DNA of 53,713 bases from an uncultured Clostridia bacterium. GTDB taxonomy: Bacteria > Bacillota > Clostridia > HGM11514. This document shows, one piece after another, positions 1 to 6,258 of the stretch; positions within the stretch are counted from its first letter, which is position 1; each line of letters opens with the position of its first letter. The translations under genes and the position numbers were made by a program. Under the pieces are notes generated by a model. That model did no database searches. It was not told the origin of the DNA and was given only the letters and a program-made list of their open reading frames with translations. The stretch lies in assembly GCA_934464705.1 (NCBI GenBank), contig CAKSKB010000020.1:1-53713 (forward strand), read 5' to 3'.

Positions 1-2
1 AC

Positions 3-137
3 ACCGCCGATTCGGATTCTGCGAGGACGGTCACAGTAAAGACGGCCACCAAGACGGCATACGATGAAAAATACGGCAACTGGGACGCAAAAGCGGCGGA
101 ATTTGCGGCGCATTCGTGGACATTTGCACTTGTTTAA
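3..137 (+). CDS. C-terminal fragment of a phage structural protein (partial)
   Basis: An open frame runs in from the window edge and stops at TAA 135-137, giving about 44 residues that end in AAHSWTFALV. The start lies outside the window. It sits directly before a small phage-type gene, a holin and an endolysin, so it is probably the end of a tail or baseplate protein. No diagnostic motif is visible and the assignment rests on context only. Confidence 0.5.
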   Translation, partial: TADSDSARTVTVKTATKTAYDEKYGNWDAKAAEFAAHSWTFALV

Positions 138-149
138 GGGGGTGGAAAA

Positions 150-332
150 ATGGAAATTCAGACAGTTACGGTGAATGTAATAAAAGCCGACGAAGGCAAG
201 ATTTTAACCGACGGCGAGGTTTACGGCAGAGTGATATACCTCGGAGCGAACCGCACTGCGGGCGAGTTTCACGAAATCACGGAAAGCGAATATAATGAGA
301 TAAAAGGAGAAGAAGCAGATGAGCGAATTTAA
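150..332 (+). CDS. small hypothetical phage protein (60 aa)
   Basis: This 60-aa acidic soluble protein (MEIQTVTVNVIK...) follows GGGGGTGG 6-7 nt before its ATG. Its 3' end overlaps the start of the holin gene at 319, which suggests translational coupling. Short proteins of this kind often sit between the last tail gene and the lysis cassette of Firmicutes phages. I recognise no family. It has no membrane segment or signal peptide. Confidence 0.6.
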   Translation: MEIQTVTVNVIKADEGKILTDGEVYGRVIYLGANRTAGEFHEITESEYNEIKGEEADERI

Positions 333-762
333 GTGGATAATCTGTGCGGCGGTCGGGGCGGTCGGAGGGGCGTTATCCGACATCTACGGCAGCTGGACCG
401 GCGACATGACAACGCTTTTGATATTCATGGCAGTGGACTTTATAATGGGGCTGTGCGTTGCCGGAATATTCAAAAATTCAAACAAGAGCGAGGGCGGCGC
501 AATGGACAGCCGCGCAGGGTGGAAGGGTCTGTGCCGCAAGGGGATAACATGGCTGATAGTTCTGGTTGCGCACAGGCTTGATGTAGCGCTGGGCGTGGGG
601 TATGTGAGGACGGCGGCGGTAATAGGCTTCACCGCAAACGAAGCGCTCTCGATTATTGAAAACGCTGGGCTTATGGGAATAAAGCTCCCGGGAAGCATCA
701 GGCGTGCGATTGATGTACTTTTGAAAAGAGGCGGAGATAAAGACGATGACAAAAAAAGTTAA
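319..762 (+). CDS. phage holin (holin 4-1 / toxin-secretion holin family)
   Basis: The 147-aa protein would form the inner-membrane lesion that lets the endolysin reach the wall. Three hydrophobic segments are visible: about residues 5-25, 30-50 (TTLLIFMAVDFIMGLCVAGI) and 70-90. The motif SRAGWKGLCRK followed by LIVLVAHRLD is typical of the phage_holin_4_1 family. The C-terminus is charged (GGDKDDDKKS), as is usual for holins. Length fits the family (about 130-150 aa). AGGAGAAG precedes the ATG inside the end of the upstream gene, and the gene overlaps the endolysin start by 17 bp, forming a compact lysis cassette. Confidence 0.85.
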   Translation: MSEFKWIICAAVGAVGGALSDIYGSWTGDMTTLLIFMAVDFIMGLCVAGIFKNSNKSEGGAMDSRAGWKGLCRKGITWLIVLVAHRLDVALGVGYVRTAAVIGFTANEALSIIENAGLMGIKLPGSIRRAIDVLLKRGGDKDDDKKS

Positions 763-1480
763 ATTTTTAGAAAAAAACCGCTCGGGCGAACGCCTTAATC
801 CAATCGGAGCGGTGGTTCATGAAACGGCTACTCCGGGGGCGACGGCGGAGGACGAATTTCAGTTTTTCAACACAGGCGAGAGGGGCGCATCAGCGCACGG
901 ATTCGTAGACAGCGTAGGTTATATCCAGACCGTGCCCTACACGGAGGTTGCGTGGCACGCAGGTCCCACGGCAAATCATAAATTCATCGGGATTGAGCTG
1001 TGCCATGCCGAAACGAAAGACGATTTTGAAAAAGTATGGAGCAACGCAGTTGAAGTTTTTGCCGGAATATTCGGGTATTTCGGGTGGGAGGTATCGGAGG
1101 AAACACTGCTTACGCACCGTGATGTGTCGCTGCGGTGGGGCGAAACGGACCACACCGACCCGATAGGATATTTCAAAAAGTTCGGCAAAACGGCGGACGA
1201 TTTCAGAGAAGATGTAAAACGAAAAATAAACGGAGGCTTAACCATGACGCAGTATGAAGAACTGAGCGGAAAAATAGCAAAAATGCAGTCGAAACTTGAC
1301 CGCATAAATACATTTGAGTATAACTATATGGACGAGAATATGCCCGACTGGGCGAAAAAATCAGTGCAGAAGCTGCTCGATAAAGGGTATCTTGAAGGGA
1401 ACGGCAAAGGGCTTGCGCTTACGCACGATATGCTCAGAATCATCACCGTGCTTGACCGTGCCGGGGCATTCGGTAAATAG
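746..1480 (+). CDS. phage endolysin, N-acetylmuramoyl-L-alanine amidase
   Basis: The 244-aa protein has an N-terminal Amidase_2 (PGRP-like) domain, about residues 15-150. Candidate zinc ligands are the His in VVHETA, the His in THRDVS and the Asp in TDHTDP; the SAHGFVD and IGIELCHAE strands are also typical. It cleaves the amide bond between MurNAc and L-Ala. The C-terminal third (about 165-244, PDWAKKSVQKLLDKGYLEGNG) resembles the SLH-like wall-binding tail of Clostridium phage endolysins. It overlaps the holin gene and is the last phage gene before chromosomal genes on the other strand. Confidence 0.88.
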   Translation: MTKKVKFLEKNRSGERLNPIGAVVHETATPGATAEDEFQFFNTGERGASAHGFVDSVGYIQTVPYTEVAWHAGPTANHKFIGIELCHAETKDDFEKVWSNAVEVFAGIFGYFGWEVSEETLLTHRDVSLRWGETDHTDPIGYFKKFGKTADDFREDVKRKINGGLTMTQYEELSGKIAKMQSKLDRINTFEYNYMDENMPDWAKKSVQKLLDKGYLEGNGKGLALTHDMLRIITVLDRAGAFGK

Positions 1481-1487
1481 AAAATAA

Positions 1488-1518
1488 GGGGGGGCGGAAA
1501 CCGCCCCCGGACTGTTTT
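1488..1518 (+). terminator. GC-rich hairpin after the endolysin
   Basis: GGGGGCGG (1490-1497) and CCGCCCCC (1501-1508) form an 8-bp stem with a 3-nt loop just after the endolysin stop. Only a short T stretch follows at 1515-1518. The tail-to-tail position before the leftward gene ending at 1567 fits a terminator. The rest of 1481-1566 shows nothing else. Confidence 0.55.
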
Positions 1519-1566
1519 CAAAGTCTGCCGGTATGCCGAAAAAGTCGGTCAATCTATTTCGTGCCG

Positions 1567-2163
1567 CTACACCCCAAACCGCTCCGCAAGACGGACGGCG
1601 ATTGAGCCGACGGCGTTTCCGGCAATGCAGACGAGCATAAAAACAAGCGCACGAAGGTTAAAAATACCTGCCGCTGCGAAGTAAAAAGCGTCTGCTACGC
1701 AGTGCTCGAAACCGCAGAGAATGAAAATCATAATCGGCATAATCACAAGCAGCGGATGCCTGTTTTTGGAGAACAGCTCGACCGCCGCATAAATCAGTAT
1801 GCCGCAGAAAACCGCCGCGATGAACACATCGGGAAGCGTCTTTGCCAGCTTGGATTTAACAAGCGCCGCAGCGTTTGCCGCAACCAGCGTGGAAGAAACC
1901 GTCCCGACCGCCTCCGCACCGATAATGTTTTTGATAAGCATAAGAGCAAGCGGAAGAGCGTCCGCCTTTTGTGAAACATAGCCGATTTTTCCTGTAAAAA
2001 GGCTGTATTTCTGCAAAATCACGGTCAGCAGACCGAGCGCAAAAAGGCAAGCCCCCAGAGCCTTCACCTCGACCGTAAGATACACCGTGCCGCCGATAGC
2101 GATGAATATGCCGGCAAGCACGCCCCCTTTTGATGAAAACATAACATTTAACTTTTCGTCCAT
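1567..2163 (-). CDS. formate/nitrite transporter family channel (short form)
   Basis: The 198-aa integral membrane protein has about six hydrophobic segments. FNT signatures are LFTGKIGYVSQ in the first third and CGFEHCVADAFYF before the last helices. FNT proteins form pentameric channels for formate, nitrite or hydrosulfide. Usual length is 250-280 aa; this copy is shorter mainly because the N-terminal cytoplasmic stretch is almost absent (MDEKLNVMFSSKGG). The substrate cannot be told from sequence. AGAAGGG precedes the ATG. It is the last gene of a three-gene leftward operon, 18 bp after a 51-aa gene. Confidence 0.78.
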   Translation of the reverse strand: MDEKLNVMFSSKGGVLAGIFIAIGGTVYLTVEVKALGACLFALGLLTVILQKYSLFTGKIGYVSQKADALPLALMLIKNIIGAEAVGTVSSTLVAANAAALVKSKLAKTLPDVFIAAVFCGILIYAAVELFSKNRHPLLVIMPIMIFILCGFEHCVADAFYFAAAGIFNLRALVFMLVCIAGNAVGSIAVRLAERFGV

Positions 2164-2181
2164 ATTTATCCCTTCTCGTAA

Positions 2182-2337
2182 TTATTTGGAAAATACATAA
2201 TCCCAATATTTATTTACCAAATCTGACCACTCGGATACCCCCGAAACTTTGACAAGATAATAGGCGAGCTGCCTTACCTCATCATTTCTGCTGCGGACAT
2301 CGCCCAAATCCGCCGCAGCAATAATTATCCGTTTCAT
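2182..2337 (-). CDS. small hypothetical protein (51 aa), translationally coupled
   Basis: ATG at 2337 reads leftward to TAA at 2182 and encodes a 51-aa soluble protein beginning MKRIIIAAADLGDVRSRN and ending WDYVFSK. The ATG lies 1 nt after the stop of the upstream secreted-protein gene. A good ribosome binding site (AAAGGTGA) sits inside the end of that gene, so coupled translation is likely. The FNT gene follows 18 bp downstream. I recognise no family. Even codon use and tight packing argue for a real gene. Confidence 0.6.
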   Translation of the reverse strand: MKRIIIAAADLGDVRSRNDEVRQLAYYLVKVSGVSEWSDLVNKYWDYVFSK

Positions 2338-2338
2338 T

Positions 2339-2947
2339 TCATTCACCTTTTTCAAGGAGCTCGCGATAAGTCATTGCACCTTCATTATCAATATCGGCAC
2401 GCATACCGACAGTGTTTCCGTCATAATACTTGCAGCGTTTAAGGCCGAGCATTTTTTGGAGCAGAGCATGAAACTCATCGGAAGTTATCGGCAAATCGAG
2501 TTTTGTAAGATAACTGTCAAAGTCGCCGATAAGTCCAAGTTCTGCGGCGTTTTTGGCGGAAGAAACGATGTCATTTTCCGAATCGGTTTCAAGACACCTT
2601 GTCATAAATGCCAGACATTCGCCGACCGTCACAGGGCGCTCCGGGCAGAAAAAGAAGTCAGTGTTCCTAAGAGAGCGGCTTGTTCGCAACGACGGAGAAT
2701 CGACCGTTAACTCAAATCCGTATGCAATGCCGCTTGCCATCGCACAGCCGAAATACGAAAACGGGTCTGTGTCTGCGAAAGCGAGATAATCCGCACCGTC
2801 AAGTTTGGAAATATACTCGTCTGTAAGCCCTATGGTTTTCATAATTCCGGTCAGACATTCGCCCCTCGAAACCGTATCGGAAGCCGAAACTGTGTGCGAA
2901 AAAAGGACGCACGAAATTGTCAGAATAAGTAAAAGCAATTTTTTCAT
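2339..2947 (-). CDS. secreted protein with degenerate SLH-like domains
   Basis: The 202-aa protein starts with a signal peptide (KKLLLLILTISCVLF, cleavage near VSASD). The mature part shows SLH-like pieces: SRGECLTGIMKTIGL, YLAFADTDPFSYFGCAMASGIAYG, RPVTVGECLAFMTRCLE and a third weak copy near PITSDEFHALLQKMLG. SLH domains bind pyruvylated secondary wall polymers, so a wall-associated location is inferred. No enzymatic domain is present. GGGGGGATAAAT precedes the ATG. It heads the operon containing the 51-aa gene and the FNT channel. Confidence 0.65.
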   Translation of the reverse strand: MKKLLLLILTISCVLFSHTVSASDTVSRGECLTGIMKTIGLTDEYISKLDGADYLAFADTDPFSYFGCAMASGIAYGFELTVDSPSLRTSRSLRNTDFFFCPERPVTVGECLAFMTRCLETDSENDIVSSAKNAAELGLIGDFDSYLTKLDLPITSDEFHALLQKMLGLKRCKYYDGNTVGMRADIDNEGAMTYRELLEKGE

Positions 2948-2971
2948 ATTTATCCCCCCGTTTCCCTAACA

Positions 2972-3000
2972 ATTCTACCACAACGGCGGAGATTTGTCAA
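2972..3000 (-). promoter_or_regulatory. sigma-A promoter for the SLH-like/FNT operon
   Basis: On the minus strand TTGACA (2995-3000) and TAGAAT (2972-2977) are separated by exactly 17 bp, about 25 bp before the ATG at 2947. It is back-to-back with the rightward promoter at 3031-3058. Confidence 0.75.
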
Positions 3001-3003
3001 GGA

Positions 3004-3020
3004 AACGAAAAATTTTCGTT
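3004..3020. promoter_or_regulatory. palindromic operator-like site between divergent promoters
   Basis: AACGAAAA and TTTTCGTT form a perfect 8-bp inverted repeat around a single central A. It sits between the two -35 boxes (2995-3000 leftward, 3031-3036 rightward), so one regulator could control both transcripts. The CG-containing half-sites recall LacI-family operators, but no regulator gene is adjacent. Confidence 0.5.
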
Positions 3021-3030
3021 CTAAAAGATA

Positions 3031-3058
3031 TTGACAAACCGTGCCGATGTGATAAAAT
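3031..3058 (+). promoter_or_regulatory. promoter for the GH28-like gene
   Basis: TTGACA (3031-3036) and TAAAAT (3053-3058) have a 16-bp spacer. The predicted transcription start is near 3065. This rules out upstream start codons and supports the GTG at 3081. Confidence 0.7.
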
Positions 3059-3080
3059 AATGGTGAAGGGAGTTGGTTTT

Positions 3081-4184
3081 GTGGAGTACATAAAAGCAGA
3101 TAAGAACGGAAGCCGCTCGGCAGAGGCAATAATTTCAGCGATTGCCGAGGCAAAACGGACGGGCGTAAACAGGGTAAAAATCGAAGGCGGAGAGTGGATT
3201 GTAACAAAGACCGTATACCTTCCGTCCGACATTGAAATTATCATCGAAAATGCGCATTTGCAGCTCGGTGATGGCACATTTATAAATATGTTCGCAACCG
3301 AAAATGTCAAAGATAAGTCGGTCGGTGCGCAGAAAAATATAACAATAAAGGGCGTCGGAAAGGCGGTTCTCGACGGCGGAAAATATAACGGATTGTCGGA
3401 AAGCAACTACTCGGAAAGCCAAAATCCGAAGTTTGATTATCACATTTCGGTCAACACTATGATGTTTTTCACAAATACGGAAAATTTAAGCGTGACGGGT
3501 ATAAAAATCACAAATCAGCGCTGGTGGGGAATCACAAATGTGTTCGTGAGAGATTCGGAATTCAAAGATATAGAGTTCAAAGCGAACCTTTCGAGGGCGG
3601 ACGAAAACGGAAATGTCTATGATGAGATTCCGAAAACCTATGAGGAAACCTATGTGAAAAATGCGGACGGCATTGACCTGCGTATCGGCTGCAAAAACAT
3701 AAAAATTGAGAATATAAGCGGCTTTACGGAGGACGATACAGTTGCGCTGACGGCGCTTTACGGGTTTGAAAGAAGCTTTGCGCCGCAAGGGGCAAGCCCT
3801 GACATCAGCGGTATTACGATAAAGAATATTGCTTCTGACTGTTATTACACCTCAAATGTGCGGCTGCTTTGCGGCTACGGCATACAAATTCACAATGTGG
3901 AAATCGACGGCGTGACCGACACAAGGGAGCATGACGAGTACATTGCAACCGCAACCGTAAGAATTGGGGACAACGCCTACGCCAAAGAATCGGCAAAGCC
4001 TTCGGATATATATAATATCTCAGTGAAAAATGTGAAATCGAAGGCGCTTTCGGGCGTTGCGGTATGCAAAGGACTTAAAGATTCTGTAATAGAAAATGTC
4101 AGAACGGAAGGCGGCGAAGCTTTTTCAGTTTTCGGGGAAGCCGTTTTGGAGAGCGTTAGGCTATCGAGAGTTGAAAAATTTTAA
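3081..4184 (+). CDS. right-handed beta-helix protein, GH28 (polygalacturonase)-like
   Basis: GTG at 3081 was chosen because GAAGGGAG lies 8 nt upstream and the promoter predicts transcription from about 3065. The 367-aa product has no signal peptide, so it is probably cytoplasmic. Repeated I-x-I-x-N/G turns (ITIKGVGKAVLDGG, LSVTGIKITNQ, IKIENISGF) indicate a parallel beta-helix. NADGIDL (about residue 194) and EDDTVAL (about residue 217) match the NTD and DD catalytic motifs of GH28. The GHG histidine region appears as CGYGIQI, so that residue is not conserved. A role on imported pectin-type oligosaccharides is inferred; other GH28-like specificities are possible. Confidence 0.7.
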   Translation: MEYIKADKNGSRSAEAIISAIAEAKRTGVNRVKIEGGEWIVTKTVYLPSDIEIIIENAHLQLGDGTFINMFATENVKDKSVGAQKNITIKGVGKAVLDGGKYNGLSESNYSESQNPKFDYHISVNTMMFFTNTENLSVTGIKITNQRWWGITNVFVRDSEFKDIEFKANLSRADENGNVYDEIPKTYEETYVKNADGIDLRIGCKNIKIENISGFTEDDTVALTALYGFERSFAPQGASPDISGITIKNIASDCYYTSNVRLLCGYGIQIHNVEIDGVTDTREHDEYIATATVRIGDNAYAKESAKPSDIYNISVKNVKSKALSGVAVCKGLKDSVIENVRTEGGEAFSVFGEAVLESVRLSRVEKF

Positions 4185-4213
4185 AAAAATTTGAAAAAAA
4201 TTCAGAAAAGCGG

Positions 4214-4242
4214 TTGACAAACGGGCGAATTTCTGATATAAT
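4214..4242 (+). promoter_or_regulatory. consensus promoter for the tRNA pair
   Basis: TTGACA (4214-4219) and TATAAT (4237-4242) with a 17-bp spacer form a perfect housekeeping promoter about 35 bp before tRNA-Gly. Confidence 0.85.
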
Positions 4243-4277
4243 CTTAAAGGTCGAGGAAATTTAACACGACCTTTTAT

Positions 4278-4352
4278 GCGGGTGTAGTTCAATGGCTAGA
4301 ATTCCAGCCTTCCAAGCTGGCCGTGTGGGTTCGATTCCCATCACCCGCTCCA
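4278..4352 (+). tRNA. tRNA-Gly (TCC)
   Basis: A 7-bp acceptor stem (GCGGGTG 4278-4284 with CACCCGC 4342-4348), anticodon loop CTTCCAA with anticodon TCC, and a T arm with GGTTCGATTCC give a full cloverleaf. Discriminator T is at 4349 and the 3' CCA (4350-4352) is encoded. Confidence 0.95.
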
Positions 4353-4375
4353 TTTTTTTGCAATAAATAATATGT

Positions 4376-4449
4376 GCGCCAGTAGCTCAGCCGGATAGAG
4401 CATCTGCCTTCTAAGCAGAGGGTCGGGGGTTCGAGTCCCTCCTGGCGCG
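4376..4449 (+). tRNA. tRNA-Arg (TCT)
   Basis: Acceptor stem GCGCCAG (4376-4382) pairs with CTGGCGC (4442-4448). The anticodon loop CTTCTAA gives TCT, reading AGA. The T loop is GGTTCGAGTCC. No CCA is encoded, unlike the neighbouring tRNA-Gly. It is co-transcribed with tRNA-Gly 23 bp upstream. Confidence 0.95.
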
Positions 4450-4452
4450 GAG

Positions 4453-4480
4453 AAAAACACTTCCTGTGAAGTGTTTTTTG
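4453..4480 (+). terminator. intrinsic terminator of the tRNA transcript
   Basis: AAAACACTTC (4454-4463) and GAAGTGTTTT (4468-4477) form a 10-bp stem with a 4-nt loop, followed by more T residues. Confidence 0.85.
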
Positions 4481-4489
4481 TTTGTTTTT

Positions 4490-4590
4490 TAAGAAAAGGT
4501 TTTCGACAAGCCGAAAACCTTCAACAACTATTATCTATTATCTCTTATCTATTCTCTGATTTATTATCTCTTATCTATTATCTAAAAGGT
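4490..4590. repeat. modular repeat: palindrome plus ATTATCT tract
   Basis: A GGTTTTCG/CGAAAACC hairpin is followed by a degenerate run of TATTATC/TTATCTC units up to about 4585. The same combination recurs near 5069-5120, 7620-7700, 8590-8645, 8800-8855, 9010-9070, 15165-15182 and 26640-26850. No coding capacity is visible. Confidence 0.75.
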
Positions 4591-4592
4591 AG

Positions 4593-4621
4593 TTGACAAA
4601 CTACCTGAAATATAGTATAAT
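4593..4621 (+). promoter_or_regulatory. promoter of antisense RNA, locus A
   Basis: TTGACA (4593-4598) and TATAAT (4616-4621) with a 17-bp spacer. The match to the locus B promoter (8150-8178) runs through the following ATAGAAAAAGGCA. Confidence 0.85.
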
Positions 4622-4627
4622 ATAGAA

Positions 4628-4906
4628 AAAGGCAGAACCTCAAACGGGTTATGCCCCTACAGTCACAGTTAATTTACAGTAACCGACCGGTGCAACGGGC
4701 GGTTACTGTGCTTTTACGGTAAAAATCATAAGATAAATTATGATTATCACAAAAGCCAAAATGAGCTTTTTTGCCATATGTAGCACAACGCTTACTTTTC
4801 ATAAGCCTAACCCCCTTTCGCAGACTCGGACAAAGTCCTGTAAGCAAAAGCCGGGGGATAACCGCCTGATTGAGATTCTGCCCGACCCCACGAGGGGTCT
4901 TTTTTA
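4628..4906 (+). ncRNA. putative antitoxin / antisense RNA, locus A
   Basis: The predicted transcript of about 280 nt starts around 4628. It ends at a hairpin (GACCCC 4884-4889, GGGGTC 4894-4899) followed by TTTTTTATTTT. The 5' GGCAGAA (4631-4637) can pair with 3' TTCTGCC (4876-4882). An internal 10-bp hairpin joins ACAGTAACCG (4676-4685) to CGGTTACTGT (4700-4709). No convincing sense ORF with a ribosome site is present. It lies fully antisense to a 24-codon hydrophobic ORF. The same design recurs at 8185-8425 with stems that differ in sequence but keep pairing, so the structure is probably maintained. The antitoxin role is inferred. Confidence 0.65.
4703..4777 (-). CDS. 24-aa hydrophobic peptide, putative type I toxin (locus A)
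   Basis: ATG at 4777 reads leftward to TAA at 4703 and gives 24 residues. MAKK is followed by a hydrophobic stretch (LILAFVIIIIYLMIF) and a short tail ending KAQ, which is a single membrane span. Length, stop position just before a CCGCCC stem, and the K...I-I-x-L-x-x-F...K pattern match the peptide at 8253-8327. The ribosome site is weaker than in that copy: AAAGGGGG serves an upstream ATG at 4802 in another frame (42 codons), 25 nt before this one. Either a leader ORF is coupled to the peptide or the copy carries a small indel. Function is inferred from similarity to Ibs-, ShoB- and Fst-type toxins in size and hydrophobicity only. Confidence 0.5.
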   Translation of the reverse strand: MAKKLILAFVIIIIYLMIFTVKAQ

Positions 4907-4934
4907 TTTTACAGCATTTTTTGTCAAATAACAA
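4906..4934 (-). promoter_or_regulatory. leftward promoter of the peptide mRNA, locus A
   Basis: On the minus strand TTGTTA (4929-4934) and TAAAAT (4906-4911) have a 17-bp spacer. Transcription would start just before the GACCCC hairpin, which then caps the mRNA 5' end. The homologous promoter in locus B has the same spacing. Confidence 0.6.
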
Positions 4935-4974
4935 GCATTTTCGCAAAATGTAAATAAACTGTAAATTACAGGAA

Positions 4975-5380
4975 AGAAGATTTTCCCTCGGAAAATCCAC
5001 CGACACTATTCTCTCTTCTCTTTTATCTTTTATCTGTTATTTATTTCGCCTCTTGGCTGAAAATCAAAGGTTTTCGGCTTGTCGAAAACCCTCAATAACT
5101 ATTCTCTATTATCTCTTAACTCCTTCACTCTTCACTATTACTTCTTCTCTCATATCCGCCAATCGGCGAAAAGCTGCTCACTCGCTTAATTTGACTGTTC
5201 ATGAGATAGGCTCTTCTTCTCTGTCAAGCCTCCACTCCCTCTCGGTCGCTTCGAAAAGAAACACATTTCGTTTTTGCCTTGTGCCCGGTTTTTTCATTGC
5301 TTTTTTATATTTCGCTGTCGGGCACTCGGCAAAAAGCTCAATGTTCACTTATTCTCGCTGTTCATGAGATAGGCTCTTCT
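4975..5380 (-). repeat. composite modular repeat overlapping the AraC gene end
   Basis: This block holds a perfect GATTTTCC/GGAAAATC hairpin (4979-4997), ATTATCT-type runs, a GGTTTTCG/CGAAAACC hairpin (5069-5090) with the flanking motif TTTCGCCTCTTGGCTGAAAA, and two copies of a module that reads AGAAGAGCCTATCTC on the minus strand. The stretch from about 5130 to 5380 closely matches the reverse complement of 53364-53615. The last 36 bp lie inside the AraC coding sequence. Apart from that overlap I see no gene here; the open frames present are repeat artefacts. Confidence 0.75.
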
Positions 5381-6151
5381 ATACTCACTCGGCGGCATGC
5401 CGAAGTATCTCAAAAATGCCTTCGAGAACACAAACTGGTCGGAATACCCGATGCCGGCGGCGATGTCGGAAATGCGAAGTCCGGGATTTTCCAAAAGCCT
5501 TGCCGCCTCCTCCATGCGGAGTTTGAGAAGATACACAGACGGCGAAACACCGAAATTCTCGCTGAAAAGCTTGCTGAAGTACGCCCTGTCTATGCCCACA
5601 AAGCCTGCCGCGTCGTTCACGCCCACGCCATTATGAAAATTATATTTCATGAACTCCGCCGCGCGTTCGGCGTAGCTTTTCTGGACGCTCCCGAAGCCGC
5701 TTCTCTCAATCAGCAGCGCCAGAAACCGATACATACACGCTAAAATTGCGCACTCGTTGCCGTCGCTGCCGAAGTGCCTGCGCATATCACGGAAACACCT
5801 TTCCGCCTCGCCTCCGAGATTGCCGAACACCGGATGAGATGCGTTTATCCCGGCGGCACTCAGATACTTCACGATTCCTTCGCCCTCAAACGCAACCCAT
5901 GAGTACGACCACGGCTCCGAAATATCCGCACGGTAGGTCGTCACCGCCGACGGAACTATCAGAAATCCGCCGCCGGCTTCCGGCTCGTATTCGTTTTTTC
6001 CATCGAAAAACACGCCTTTTCCGCCGGTTATGTAATGAATAATGTAGTAGTCCCTCACCGCGGGCCCGAAGCTGTGTCCGGGTTCGCAGTCCTCGTATCC
6101 GCAGAAAAGCAGCTTTCCGGATTCAAAATTTCTGTTTATATCCCTGCCCAT
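5345..6151 (-). CDS. AraC-family transcriptional regulator
   Basis: The 268-aa protein has an N-terminal cupin-type sensor domain (about 10-150; IIHYITGGKGVFF) and a C-terminal double helix-turn-helix (about 165-260) with DAAGFVGIDRAYFSKLFSENFGVSPSVY split over both motifs and ISDIAAGIGYSDQFVFSKAF. It is divergent from the GH4 gene, 107 bp away, and most likely senses the sugar that enzyme handles. Start ATG follows AGGTGA. The final residues (RRAYLMNSENK) and the stop codon are encoded by a copy of the dispersed repeat that begins AGAAGAGCC, so the gene end is built from or is the source of that repeat. Confidence 0.88.
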   Translation of the reverse strand: MGRDINRNFESGKLLFCGYEDCEPGHSFGPAVRDYYIIHYITGGKGVFFDGKNEYEPEAGGGFLIVPSAVTTYRADISEPWSYSWVAFEGEGIVKYLSAAGINASHPVFGNLGGEAERCFRDMRRHFGSDGNECAILACMYRFLALLIERSGFGSVQKSYAERAAEFMKYNFHNGVGVNDAAGFVGIDRAYFSKLFSENFGVSPSVYLLKLRMEEAARLLENPGLRISDIAAGIGYSDQFVFSKAFLRYFGMPPSEYRRAYLMNSENK

Positions 6152-6258
6152 AAAATCACCTGTTTAATTATAACACAAATTGACATACTTTTTCAATATA
6201 AAATCATGTTATTTTTGAAAAAAATATGTTATACTGAGTTCAAAAGGAGGTAATTATT
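6152..6258. promoter_or_regulatory. divergent araC-GH4 control region
   Basis: Rightward TATACT (6230-6235) is a likely -10 for the GH4 gene with no good -35, as expected for an activator-dependent promoter. Direct repeats ATGTTAT at 6206-6212 and 6226-6232 (20-bp register) and an inverted pair TTTTTCAA/TTGAAAAA around 6189-6222 are plausible regulator sites. TATAAT on the minus strand (6167-6172) could serve the regulator. A strong AAAAGGAGG precedes the GH4 ATG. Confidence 0.5.

Noticed and set aside
2994..3080. A start for the GH28-like gene at 2994
   Set aside because: The promoter at 3031-3058 lies inside that extension, and the GTG at 3081 has the only good ribosome site.
4525..4590. 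ATTATCT-rich runs as a possible CRISPR array
   Set aside because: The units are short, degenerate and have no regular spacers; they are simple-sequence tracts within the modular repeats.
4628..4906. The locus A RNA as a 6S RNA
   Set aside because: 6S RNA is one long hairpin with a central bubble. This RNA has a short closing stem, an internal hairpin and an antisense ORF, and occurs in more than one copy.
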